Positions 1 through 7,247 of a stretch of 12,750 nt of DNA are shown here, one piece after another. Source of the stretch: an uncultured Porphyromonas sp. (GTDB taxonomy: Bacteria; Bacteroidota; Bacteroidia; Bacteroidales; Porphyromonadaceae); NCBI GenBank assembly GCA_900548415.1, contig URKO01000005.1:1-12750 (forward strand). Reading direction: 5' to 3'. The notes beneath the pieces are model-generated. The model saw only the letters and a list, made by a program, of their open reading frames with translations, was not told where the DNA came from and did no database searches. How positions within the stretch are numbered: the stretch's first letter is position 1; each line of letters opens with the position of its first letter. The position numbers were made by a program, and so were the translations under genes.

Positions 1-9
1 AAAAGTGAA

Positions 10-23
10 ATGATCGGGATCAT
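10..23. repeat. Short inverted repeat upstream of the secreted-protein gene
   Basis: ATGATC and GATCAT flank a 2-bp GG spacer, a perfect 6-bp inverted repeat about 65 bp before the start codon at 89. It could be an operator half-site pair or the foot of a hairpin ending an upstream transcript. The surrounding 88 bp contain no convincing TAnnTTTG element, so the promoter of the downstream gene was not located. The repeat is short enough to occur by chance. Confidence 0.3.
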
Positions 24-88
24 CTAGAATGGTCGCCTCTCTACGTAAGAATCTTTATACCAATCAAATATCTTAAACACATTAAGCT

Positions 89-1684
89 ATGCGAAAAATT
101 CAACTACTGATTCTTATCCTTTGCACCTTGTCACTAGGAGTGTTTGGACAGGGAATTACGATCACGTCAGGGCCTGAGGTCCTTCCTGATGAAGTCAATC
201 ACTACGCGGTCAAAGGCGTCAGTGACAATGGTCGCTACATATATGGAGGATGGGGTAACCCCGTCTATGTCAGCTTCGTTTATGATACGGAGAGTGACAA
301 AGTGGAGGTCCTCGAGGCCGAAAGCCGAGAGGGCGTACAGGTGATCAAGGTTCTCTCCGATGGGTCTGTCATCTTGGTCTACTCGCCACAGAAGGCTTGC
401 GAAGCCTATATACGTACACCGCAAGGTAAGGAGATCGCCCTTAAAGCACCCAACTCCGACTATGGTCTCATGCCCTCAGATGCTACAGAGGATGGCAAGT
501 GGATCATTGGGAATAGTCAATCTCTAGATGCACTCAGCCATCAACCAGTCATAGGTGAGCGTCAGGCAGATGGTACCTATCTCTTTACCGCTCTACCAGA
601 GCCAGAAGAGGATCTGATGGGCTGTAAGCCACAGTACAACAAAGTGGAGGCTATCTCTCCAGATGCGCAGATACTAGTGGGTCGCCAGAATGGTCGCTCG
701 GGCTTTGAAATGCAGTACATCAAGTGGACTCGACAGACTGATGGTAGCTACACTTATACTCTGCCGATGGAGAAGCTCTTTATCAATCCAGACAAACCCA
801 AGCCTGGTATGCCACCTGTCTACGATGAGTATGTGACCGCTGAGCCTGGCACGCCTGAGCGCACTGAGCAAGAGGATCGCTACAATAAAGCCTTCGATGA
901 GTGGTTGAAAAAGTGTGATGAGCGTACGGGGCAGTACACAGCTACGATCATGCAGGTGACCCACTTCTCTCGTCCTCAGATGAAGTTCTGCACGGCACTA
1001 TATGAGAATAGTAGTGAGGGCGGTAGTATGCCCCAGCTAAGGCCTTTCGTCTGGGATGTAACGACAGATAGCTATCAGATCTTAAAGCCGGAGAGTGACT
1101 TTGCGCTTTGCGCCTTTGATGTATTGTATGATGGGAGTGTCGTCTGCCTCTCCAATCCTGGAATGCTCTTCTGGAGAGCTCATGCAGTAGATCCGAAGAG
1201 CAACAAGAGCATACCGCTCCTGCAGTGGATTAAAGAGCATTCGGGCAGTGATCTATCGGAGTTCTATGCTAACCAAATCGATCCGATGATGAGCTCTGTA
1301 TGTATCGGCATACCTCGTATCAGTGGTGATGGTAAGACGATCGTTTTCTATACGATGAATGGTAATAGCGACCTGGAGATCGAGTTCTTCAATACGATAA
1401 TTCGCTTACTAGGCAGTGCTTATACAGCCAATGAGGCTCCTCTAGCTTATGAGACTAATGCAATCGAAGCTTATATAGATGGGCGAAATCTCATCATCTC
1501 TAAGGGTGCGCTGGACATGCCCCTGACTATCTCTCTATACGATGTGTCGGGAGAAGTAGTCTGGAGTACTACGACACAGGAGAGGCAGATCTCTCTACCC
1601 GTGTCTCTACCAGATGGTAAGTACATAGCACGCATCATCACTCCGAGTGGTGCCAGCAAGGTACTCCCAGGTATCATTCGATAG
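89..1684 (+). CDS. Secreted protein with a T9SS type A-like C-terminal sorting domain
   Basis: No family is recognised for the main body of this 531-residue protein. Residues 1-20 form a Sec signal peptide (MRK, hydrophobic core, cleavage likely after VFG), leaving Gln at +1 as is common in Porphyromonas exports. The body carries scattered motifs of the form S-x-D-G/N-x-x-I-x-G: about 44-53 (VSDNGRYIYG), 131-141 (DATEDGKWIIG), 190-198 (SPDAQILVG) and 411-420 (ISGDGKTIVF). These resemble beta-propeller or HAF-type repeat blades. Residues about 240-280 are Pro/Glu/Lys-rich and look like a linker. Residues about 457-531 look like a T9SS C-terminal domain: LYDVSGEVV, then DGKYIARI, and a short basic end. 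This predicts outer-membrane secretion and surface attachment or release. It is the only plus-strand gene and is convergent with the minus-strand cluster. The ATG at 89 is chosen because it gives a complete signal peptide. Exact function is unknown; the sorting-domain call is fairly secure and the propeller call is tentative. Confidence 0.9.
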   Translation: MRKIQLLILILCTLSLGVFGQGITITSGPEVLPDEVNHYAVKGVSDNGRYIYGGWGNPVYVSFVYDTESDKVEVLEAESREGVQVIKVLSDGSVILVYSPQKACEAYIRTPQGKEIALKAPNSDYGLMPSDATEDGKWIIGNSQSLDALSHQPVIGERQADGTYLFTALPEPEEDLMGCKPQYNKVEAISPDAQILVGRQNGRSGFEMQYIKWTRQTDGSYTYTLPMEKLFINPDKPKPGMPPVYDEYVTAEPGTPERTEQEDRYNKAFDEWLKKCDERTGQYTATIMQVTHFSRPQMKFCTALYENSSEGGSMPQLRPFVWDVTTDSYQILKPESDFALCAFDVLYDGSVVCLSNPGMLFWRAHAVDPKSNKSIPLLQWIKEHSGSDLSEFYANQIDPMMSSVCIGIPRISGDGKTIVFYTMNGNSDLEIEFFNTIIRLLGSAYTANEAPLAYETNAIEAYIDGRNLIISKGALDMPLTISLYDVSGEVVWSTTTQERQISLPVSLPDGKYIARIITPSGASKVLPGIIR

Positions 1685-1697
1685 AGTCCGCCACGTC

Positions 1698-1733
1698 GTG
1701 GTGAGTCACAGTGTCATTACTGCGACTCACCAC
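1698..1733 (+). terminator. Strong hairpin just downstream of the secreted-protein gene
   Basis: The arms GTGGTGAGTC (1698-1707) and GACTCACCAC (1724-1733) are perfectly complementary. After one A/C mismatch the stem continues with CAGT (1709-1712) and ACTG (1719-1722) around a 6-nt loop. It begins 14 nt after the stop codon, where an intrinsic terminator would sit, but no T-tract follows on either strand. The position supports a role in termination or 3'-end protection. The last base of the stem is also the first base of the next hairpin. Confidence 0.5.
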
Positions 1734-1805
1734 ACGTGTACCCCAAAACGGCAAAACGGGTACACGTGGCAAGCGATATGTACCCGAAAACGACAAAACG
1801 GGTAC
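1733..1805. repeat. Two direct copies of a 26-bp palindromic unit
   Basis: Copy 1 is at 1738-1763 and copy 2 at 1780-1805, with a 42-bp period and only two differences in 26 bases (1744 C versus 1786 G; 1751 G versus 1793 A). Each unit starts GTACCC, ends GGGTAC and has an A-rich centre of the form AAAACG-x-CAAAAC. In copy 1 the stem extends to 11 perfect base pairs, CACGTGTACCC (1733-1743) with GGGTACACGTG (1758-1768). In copy 2 it is 7 bp. No gene overlaps the pair. It could be paired protein-binding sites, RNA stem-loops acting in termination, or a dispersed genomic repeat. Confidence 0.75.
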
Positions 1806-1974
1806 GCGTCATACTAGGTGTGCCAGGGCTGACGCATTACGACCAGTTTGCTTGGTGCTGTATAGGACGATAACGGGGGAGTGCGGACCGAGTACCTCTA
1901 CGTATCCCTACGGCTAGATTCTATCTACTCAGACATTCACGGAGACTCGGATCTCTCCCGAGGAAATCTACAAA
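1806..1974. other. Intergenic stretch with no recognised feature
   Basis: This is the unexplained part of the 376-bp gap between the convergent genes. Only short open frames are present, without recognisable protein character. I see no tRNA cloverleaf, no promoter element and no transposase fragment. A weak 5-bp inverted repeat, CTCGG (1946-1950) with CCGAG (1958-1962), is the only local structure noticed. Confidence 0.5.
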
Positions 1975-2040
1975 TGAGACTGTTGCATAACGCCGAATCC
2001 CGAAAGCAACACAGCGATTCGCCTTTATGCAACAGTCTCA
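1975..2040. mobile_element. 66-bp inverted-repeat element: possible MITE, IS remnant or bidirectional terminator
   Basis: TGAGACTGTTGCATAA (1975-1990) and TTATGCAACAGTCTCA (2025-2040) form perfect 16-bp terminal inverted repeats. After three mostly unpaired positions the arms pair again, CGAATC (1994-1999) with GATTCG (2016-2021), leaving a loop of about 16 nt. The flanks read AAA on both sides, a possible 3-bp target duplication. The GAGACTGTTGCA-like ends resemble the termini of several insertion-sequence families (inference from memory, not a search). The element has no coding capacity. It lies 20 bp beyond the stop codon of the minus-strand cluster, so termination for either direction is equally plausible. 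No T-tract follows directly. Confidence 0.5.
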
Positions 2041-2048
2041 AAATGAGA
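2036..2048. terminator. Small A-loop hairpin at the end of the minus-strand cluster
   Basis: TCTCA (2036-2040), AAA, TGAGA (2044-2048) is a perfect 5-bp stem with a 3-nt loop. It shares its left arm with the right terminal repeat of the 66-bp element, so the two structures cannot form together in one transcript. Read on the minus strand it is the first structure after the final stop codon (2061-2063), preceded by a run of six G. A contribution to termination is possible but unproven. Confidence 0.3.
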
Positions 2049-2060
2049 GTTAGCCCCCCT

Positions 2061-2687
2061 CTATAGTATACGGTGGTCTATGTAGACGGTATCGGCAAAG
2101 AAGGCGCCTCGCACCCCATCGGGATAGCGGTCTACGACGATGACCGTAGGGTGAGCGATGGAGAGAAAGCGTGCCAACTCTTCGCGGGCCTGCTGCCGTG
2201 CGTTGCGGATGTAGCCTGCACGGTATACTTCGTTGATGAGTCGCTGCGGGATGCGCCGCTTGGCTCTATTCTCTTGCTCTGCGGTGAGTGTCTTCGTGGT
2301 AAAGCCTTGGCGGAGCGGATGTACATCGATCACTGTGTAGCCTATCTCGTGCGGGGTGACCTCTTCGGGGGGTAGCTGTACGTAGAGCGTGTCGCCCTGC
2401 AAATGCGTGGGGAGCTTGTCTATATCGAAGTCTATGTAGGTACGCGCCTGTATGACGTAGGCTAGTACCACACCATCGATGGTATCGACCATGGGGATCT
2501 CTTGGTAGCACTCGCCTGTGGAGAGCTTGAGGATCTCCTCGATCGAGCGAACGGTCATAGCGTGCGTGACTACATCGTTGTAGTCCTCGCTCTGACTCTT
2601 GGAGCAGCTACGCCATAGGAGTACGATACCGACTAGAAGCAGTATCGCTAGGAGTATGTAAAGTATACGCTTAAGCCATTTGCCCAT
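2061..2687 (-). CDS. DUF4230-like membrane-anchored protein (downstream copy)
   Basis: This 208-residue protein has an N-terminal transmembrane segment at about residues 7-25 (Leu/Ile-rich after WLKR), followed by Cys28 and a soluble region of about 180 residues. The soluble part has the DUF4230 layout as I remember it: a beta-rich half with VVLAYVIQARTYIDFDIDKL and LYVQLPPEEV, then a helical half with AKRRIPQRLINEVYRAG, and a C-terminal strand (PTVIVVD). The function of the family is not known to me. The protein probably sits in the inner membrane with the domain in the periplasm. It is the last gene of the minus-strand run, 12 bp after a second protein of the same layout, so the two likely arose by duplication or act together. 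The family call is from overall pattern, not a profile search. Confidence 0.87.
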   Translation of the reverse strand: MGKWLKRILYILLAILLLVGIVLLWRSCSKSQSEDYNDVVTHAMTVRSIEEILKLSTGECYQEIPMVDTIDGVVLAYVIQARTYIDFDIDKLPTHLQGDTLYVQLPPEEVTPHEIGYTVIDVHPLRQGFTTKTLTAEQENRAKRRIPQRLINEVYRAGYIRNARQQAREELARFLSIAHPTVIVVDRYPDGVRGAFFADTVYIDHRIL

Positions 2688-2699
2688 AAGACTGAGGAG

Positions 2700-3395
2700 C
2701 TACTGTGGTGAGGTGGTCTGTGTGTTAGGCTGTATGAGTGCTGAGCCTCGCTCTACGATGACGACCGTAGGCGGTAGCTCGTAGGAGAGGAGGAGCTGTG
2801 TGAGCCATCGGCGTAGCTTCTCGATAGAGCGTTGTCGTATCTGAGCTATGAGCTGATCATTGGAGGTGATCTCCTGCTGGAGTACTTGGTAGGCTCGATC
2901 CTTGACACGCGCACGGTCTTGCGGGGTGATAGCGTTTCGGAGGGGGGCTACATACTCATACTCGGTCCGTAGCGTGAAGTCTCGCCCTCGTAGCTCCACC
3001 TGTATGGGAGATATGTAGACGGTGAGCTGCTGTTGCTCTTTGTCGTAGCTGACGTCGTCTGCTGAGAAGCCTGTCAAGTCGGTATAGCTCACCAGTGTGG
3101 CATCAAAGGAGTAGATGCCTACACGGTTGCCTACCTTCGTTTGATTGCTCAGCCATGTGGCGAAGTCCTTGAAGCTACTGATATCGTAGAAAGATATCTT
3201 GGGATCCTGCAAGGTGACCGCCTTCTGGAGGGTGGTCTCTGTAAGTAGTAGCTTGCCAACGCTCTGGTACTGCTGTACGATCGCCTCTTGTAGTAGCTCT
3301 TCGGCAGTCTTGCGCTTGGAGCAATTGGGCAGGCTCACGAGCAGGCAGAGGAGTGCTGTGAGTAATAAGAGGCTTTGGTGCCGAAGATGCTTCAT
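2700..3395 (-). CDS. DUF4230-like protein, possible lipoprotein (upstream copy)
   Basis: This 231-residue protein has a hydrophobic N-terminus (residues about 8-22) ending in SLPNC, with Cys25 as a candidate lipidation site. The lipobox is loose, so a plain signal anchor is also possible. Residues after the Cys are Ser-Lys-Arg-Lys, not the acidic pattern reported for surface-exported lipoproteins in Bacteroidetes, so a periplasm-facing location is inferred. The body matches its downstream neighbour in layout: VGIYSFDATLVSYTDL, LTVYISPIQVELRGRDF, VAPLRNAITPQDRARVKDRA, a long helix, and PPTVVIVE. The C-terminal 15 residues are Thr/Gln-rich and probably disordered. It lies 31 bp after the nnr gene. 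Function is unknown; an envelope-associated role is inferred only from the N-terminus. Confidence 0.87.
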   Translation of the reverse strand: MKHLRHQSLLLLTALLCLLVSLPNCSKRKTAEELLQEAIVQQYQSVGKLLLTETTLQKAVTLQDPKISFYDISSFKDFATWLSNQTKVGNRVGIYSFDATLVSYTDLTGFSADDVSYDKEQQQLTVYISPIQVELRGRDFTLRTEYEYVAPLRNAITPQDRARVKDRAYQVLQQEITSNDQLIAQIRQRSIEKLRRWLTQLLLSYELPPTVVIVERGSALIQPNTQTTSPQ

Positions 3396-3426
3396 AACTT
3401 TGCAGTACTATATAATAGGTGCAAGA

Positions 3427-4959
3427 TTACTGCTCGACAATCTTGAGGACAGCGGGGAGCATCTCTGCTATGTCGCGGGCTATCATACCGCGTGGCGAGT
3501 GTCGCTCGCCATAATGATTGGCCGTCAGCCCATGGATGTAAACGCCTAGCGGAGCTGCCTCAGCGGGTGTGTAGCCCTGCGCTAGGAGCGAGAGGATGAT
3601 GCCAGTGAGTACGTCTCCACTGCCTGCGGTGGCAAGGGCTGGTGAGCCTGAGCTGTTGAAGATAACCTCGCCCGTTGGCAGGCAGGTGGCCGTGTTAGCC
3701 CCCTTGAGTACGACGATGATCTCTTGCTCCATGGCTAGCTCCTGCGCTTTGGTCAGGCGGTGATGATCATCGAGAGAGCTTCCTGTGATGCGGTCTAGTT
3801 CGCCAGGATGCGGTGTGAGTATGGTTTCCTTGGGCAAGACGCTCAGCAGCTCGGGGTGGAGTGCTAGGAGGTTCAGCGCATCGGCATCGAGTAGTAGGGG
3901 AGTCTCGGGCTGTATGTTTTGCAGCAAATGCTCCAAGAGATGCAGTGTGAGCGGGGCTGTGCCAATGCCTGGCCCCATGGCTATAGCCTGGTAGTTGTGC
4001 AGATCCTTAGGCAGGTTACCAACGATGGTCTCCTCCTTGTCCCTCTCCACGATTGCCTCGGGGAGGAGTGTGTTCGCTAGCTGCGCCAGTGAGCTAGGTA
4101 GATGCATCGTGAGCTTGCCTAGTCCCGAGCGCATGGCGCCCATACTAGCCAGCATGGCTGCACCTGCCATCGCTTCGGAGCCTGCGATGAGGAGGGCGTG
4201 TCCCTGCGTGCCTTTGTGCGCAAAGTGCGAGAGAGGCTTCAAGGCTCTACGGGCATCCTGCGGGGTGTAGAGATAGTAGTCGGCTTGGATGGCGGGGTCG
4301 TCATCCATGTTGAGACTGAGTGAGAGGATGCGTAGCGTGCCAGTGTAGCACTCGTTGTCTGATAGAAGTAGAGCTATCTTGGGGCTTTCACAGGTGAGGG
4401 TGTAGTCCGCCTTGATGATCGCCTGGAGGTTGTTCTCGCTATTGTCCTTGTCGTAGAGCCCTGAGGGGACATCTACGGCGATGACTGTGGCTGGCGAAGC
4501 GTTGATAAGTTGCTCTACCAGCACCGCAAAGCCACCCTCGAGAGGACGCGAGAGACCTGTGCCAAAGAGTGCATCGATGACGAGCGTCTGAGCGGTCAAG
4601 AGCGGAGGCTGAAACTCATCAGCAACAATGGTCAGGGCGTCTGGGTGAAACTCCATTAGCTTCGTCTGCTGCCAAGCACAAGCCTCCGAGAGCTCGTCCT
4701 CTTGTTTGCAAAAGAGGTAGCAGTGCACTCGGTGTCCCTCCTGCAGGAGGCGTCTCGCGATGGCTAGTCCGTCCGCTCCATTATTGCCAGGGCCTGCGAA
4801 GACGTAGATGATGCCTTGTGGCAGCCCTGAGATACTCCTCAGCTCTGCGACAAAGCGCTGAGCGACACGCTCCACGAGGTCGTGGATGGAGAGATGATCA
4901 CGCTCGAGGATATAACTATCCGTGGTACCCCATTGGCGTCCGACGAGTATCTTTTTCAT
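3427..4959 (-). CDS. nnr: Bifunctional NAD(P)H-hydrate epimerase / ADP-dependent (S)-NAD(P)H-hydrate dehydratase
   Basis: This enzyme repairs damaged hydrated NADH and NADPH. The N-terminal YjeF-type domain (about 1-215) interconverts the R and S hydrates, and the C-terminal ribokinase-like domain (about 230-510) dehydrates the S form using ADP. Visible motifs are GPGNNGADGL (56-65), VIDALFGTGL (127-136) and AVDVPSGL (161-168) in the epimerase. The dehydratase has AMGPGIG (327-333), DADALNLL (358-365), LTPHPGE (381-387) and the nucleotide-binding AGSGDVLTG (445-453). At 510 residues it is the normal size for the fused form, with all key motifs intact. It lies 65 bp after lpxA and 31 bp before the first DUF4230-like gene, so cotranscription is likely. 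The protein is expected to be cytosolic. Confidence 0.96.
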   Translation of the reverse strand: MKKILVGRQWGTTDSYILERDHLSIHDLVERVAQRFVAELRSISGLPQGIIYVFAGPGNNGADGLAIARRLLQEGHRVHCYLFCKQEDELSEACAWQQTKLMEFHPDALTIVADEFQPPLLTAQTLVIDALFGTGLSRPLEGGFAVLVEQLINASPATVIAVDVPSGLYDKDNSENNLQAIIKADYTLTCESPKIALLLSDNECYTGTLRILSLSLNMDDDPAIQADYYLYTPQDARRALKPLSHFAHKGTQGHALLIAGSEAMAGAAMLASMGAMRSGLGKLTMHLPSSLAQLANTLLPEAIVERDKEETIVGNLPKDLHNYQAIAMGPGIGTAPLTLHLLEHLLQNIQPETPLLLDADALNLLALHPELLSVLPKETILTPHPGELDRITGSSLDDHHRLTKAQELAMEQEIIVVLKGANTATCLPTGEVIFNSSGSPALATAGSGDVLTGIILSLLAQGYTPAEAAPLGVYIHGLTANHYGERHSPRGMIARDIAEMLPAVLKIVEQ

Positions 4960-5024
4960 TGTTTCAGCTGGTCTTTAGTTGGTTGATGGCGACTTGGCTA
5001 CGGTCTTGGATCTTTTGTCTAGAG

Positions 5025-5816
5025 CTAGTCCATCGATCCGCGGACTATACCGCGCTTGCTGTCGCTGATGAAGTTGTAGATGAGGTCGCGCTCGTAGCAC
5101 TGCGGATAGCGACTCTGTATCTCTACGAGTGCCTCGCTGTTGTTGAGTCCACCCTGATAAAGTGTGCGGTAGACGTCGTTGATGAGGAAGATCTGGTCGT
5201 TGGTGAAGCCCCGGCGACGTAGTCCTACGATGTTGATGCCACAGTAAACGATCGGATCGCGCCCCACGAGACAGTAGGGTGGTATGTCCTTGGTCACCTT
5301 AGAGCCTCCCTGTATCATCACGTGCTGCGAGATGCGTACGAACTGATGTACCAGTACGGCACCGCTGAGGATGGCGTAGTCGTCTATCTCGACCTCTCCA
5401 GCGAGCTGTGTCGCATTGCCTAGGATGATGTGATCCTTGAGGATGCAGTCATGCGCTACGTGTGAGTAAGCCATGATGAGGCAGTTACTCCCGACGACAG
5501 TGGTGCCACGCGAGGCGGTACCACGATTGACCGTGGCGAACTCTCGGATGGTGGTATGATCGCCGATGACAGCGGTCGTCTCTTCACCTTTGAACTTAAG
5601 GTCTTGTGGTATACCTGCGATGACGGCGTAGGGATGTATGTGACAGTCGCTACCGATGCGCGCTCCGCTGCGAATTATGCAGCCTTGGTCTAGGATTGTG
5701 CGGTCGCCGATGACCGTGTTGGCCTCGATGGTGACAAAAGGTCCGACCGTCACCTCAGCTCCTATCTGTGCCTCAGGATGCACCTGAGCAAGAGGAGATA
5801 TAAGCGTTTGAGCCAT
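5025..5816 (-). CDS. lpxA: UDP-N-acetylglucosamine acyltransferase
   Basis: LpxA catalyses the first step of lipid A synthesis, moving a (3R)-hydroxyacyl chain from ACP to the 3-OH of UDP-GlcNAc in the cytosol. The 263 residues match the usual family length. The N-terminal two thirds show hexapeptide repeats of the left-handed beta-helix (IGAEVTVGPFVTIEANTVIG and onward). The catalytic histidine is H122 in SHVAHD (118-123), matching E. coli H125. QGGSKVTKDIPPY (169-181) and NIVGLRRRGF (195-204) are typical of the family. By eye, a Gly is kept at the position that sets acyl chain length in E. coli (G173, here about G170), which would permit a long chain; this is inference. The gene starts 17 bp after lpxC-fabZ, so the two should be cotranscribed and produced together. 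Confidence 0.97.
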   Translation of the reverse strand: MAQTLISPLAQVHPEAQIGAEVTVGPFVTIEANTVIGDRTILDQGCIIRSGARIGSDCHIHPYAVIAGIPQDLKFKGEETTAVIGDHTTIREFATVNRGTASRGTTVVGSNCLIMAYSHVAHDCILKDHIILGNATQLAGEVEIDDYAILSGAVLVHQFVRISQHVMIQGGSKVTKDIPPYCLVGRDPIVYCGINIVGLRRRGFTNDQIFLINDVYRTLYQGGLNNSEALVEIQSRYPQCYERDLIYNFISDSKRGIVRGSMD

Positions 5817-5833
5817 ATAGTGGATATGATTGT

Positions 5834-7216
5834 TTACTCCTTATTCTTTACTATCTGAGCCATGAAGTCGGCCTCGCAAACGAGCTGGTTGCCCACGAAG
5901 GTCAGTCCTCTGACGCTGGCTAAGCCACGACGCACCTCACTGGTGAGCATCACCTTAAAGAGGAGGGTGTCGCCTGGCACGACCTTGTTTCTGAACTTTA
6001 CATTGTTGATCGTCAGGAAGTAGGTTGAGTAGCGCTCGGGGTCTTCGATGCCGCTGAGTACGAGTAGCCCAGCGGTCTGCGCCATCGCCTCAACGATGAG
6101 TACGCCTGGCATAACTGGCTCTGTGGGGAAGTGACCGAGGAAGAAGGTCTCGTTGAAGCTCACATTCTTAACCCCCACGATATGGTCCTTGTCTAGGTGG
6201 ATCACCTTGTCCACAAGGAGGAAAGGATAGCGGTGTGGTAGGAGACCTTTGATCTGGTTCAGATCGAGTACAGGTGTCGCATTGGGATCATAGACGGGCG
6301 GCTGTGTCTCCATCCCTTTGATCTCCTTGCGGATCGCCCGTGCTAGCTTGTTATTGATCTTATGGCCAGGCTTGGTTGCTATGATATGTCCCTGCACGAA
6401 GATGCCAGCCAGGGCTAGGTCGCCTAGTATGTCGATGATCTTGTGACGTGCGGGCTCGTTCGGGATGCCCTCCTTTGGGTTGATCACGCCTAGCTGATTC
6501 ACTTCTGCTATAGGACGATGCAGAGCCTCCGCCAGTGCCTTGGCATCGCTCTCTGAGAGTGGCTCATCGTTGATCACCATCGCATTGGCTAGGTCTCCAC
6601 CCTTGATCAAGCCCTGACTGAGGAGAGGCAGTATCTCTCGTACGAAAACGAAGGAGCGTGCCTCGGCGACCTCCTCGCCATAGCGACTGAGGTCACGCAG
6701 CGAAGCGTATTGGTTGCTCAGTAGCGGGGAGGCAAAGCTTATGTGCGCCTCGACGCCAAGCTGATCTGATGGGAGAAGGAGAATGGAGGCTCCTGTCTCC
6801 TCATCTTTCACCTCGATAGGCTTACGTACCACAAAGACCTCACGAGTAGCAGACTGCTCCTTGAGTCCCGCCTCTTGAATCGCCTGCACATAAGGCTGTG
6901 CAGAGCCGTCTAGTATAGGCGCTTCGTCACCATCGACCGTGATGAGACAGTTGTCCACACCGAGCGCATAGAGTGCACTGAGGCAATGCTCGAGCGTAGA
7001 GACCTGCACAGTGCCACGCTCTATACGAGTAGCACGCTGCGTCGTCGTGACATAGTCCGCATAAGCGGGGATCACGGGGTGCCCCTCGAGGTCGGAGCGA
7101 CAGATCTGGTAACCACTATGGGGCTCCGCAGGGGAAAGGGTCAAGGTGCGTTTGGCTCCTGTGTGAAGTCCTACACCTTGGAAGGTGAGTGTCGTAGCGA
7201 GTGTGTACTGATTCAT
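5834..7216 (-). CDS. lpxC-fabZ: Fused UDP-3-O-acyl-GlcNAc deacetylase / (3R)-hydroxyacyl-ACP dehydratase
   Basis: Residues about 1-305 are LpxC, the zinc-dependent deacetylase and committed step of lipid A synthesis. Residues about 318-460 are FabZ, which dehydrates (3R)-hydroxyacyl-ACP in fatty acid elongation. In LpxC, H77 (LEHCLSAL), H258 and D262 (RHKIIDILGDL) are the expected zinc ligands, with E76 and H285 (GHKINN) the expected catalytic residues. In FabZ, LPHRYPFLLVD opens the hot-dog fold, and H362 (GHFP) and E376 (VEAMAQ) form the catalytic pair. This fusion is known in Bacteroidetes and is complete here. Both halves touch one metabolic fork: FabZ consumes the hydroxyacyl-ACP that LpxA and LpxD use, so joining them fixes their ratio (inference). 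The gene lies 31 bp after lpxD. Confidence 0.97.
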   Translation of the reverse strand: MNQYTLATTLTFQGVGLHTGAKRTLTLSPAEPHSGYQICRSDLEGHPVIPAYADYVTTTQRATRIERGTVQVSTLEHCLSALYALGVDNCLITVDGDEAPILDGSAQPYVQAIQEAGLKEQSATREVFVVRKPIEVKDEETGASILLLPSDQLGVEAHISFASPLLSNQYASLRDLSRYGEEVAEARSFVFVREILPLLSQGLIKGGDLANAMVINDEPLSESDAKALAEALHRPIAEVNQLGVINPKEGIPNEPARHKIIDILGDLALAGIFVQGHIIATKPGHKINNKLARAIRKEIKGMETQPPVYDPNATPVLDLNQIKGLLPHRYPFLLVDKVIHLDKDHIVGVKNVSFNETFFLGHFPTEPVMPGVLIVEAMAQTAGLLVLSGIEDPERYSTYFLTINNVKFRNKVVPGDTLLFKVMLTSEVRRGLASVRGLTFVGNQLVCEADFMAQIVKNKE

Positions 7217-7247
7217 AACGTGAGTGTGTCTGCTTTTACAAATGTGT

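Noticed and set aside
1..27. Possible tail of an upstream plus-strand gene ending with TAG at 25-27
   Set aside because: Only eight codons are visible, too few to support a coding call.
1711..2066. Two short plus-strand ORFs (1711-1917 and 1881-2066) in the convergent gap
   Set aside because: Both run through hairpins and inverted repeats, have low-complexity or basic composition, no recognised motif and no promoter.
3374..3402. Plus-strand TTTG ... TAACTTTG pair resembling a Bacteroidetes promoter
   Set aside because: Spacing is slightly short and no plus-strand gene lies downstream; the element overlaps the start of a minus-strand gene.
4818..5222. 134-residue plus-strand ORF over the nnr-lpxA junction
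   Set aside because: It is antisense to two strongly supported genes, and its frame is explained by their codon use.
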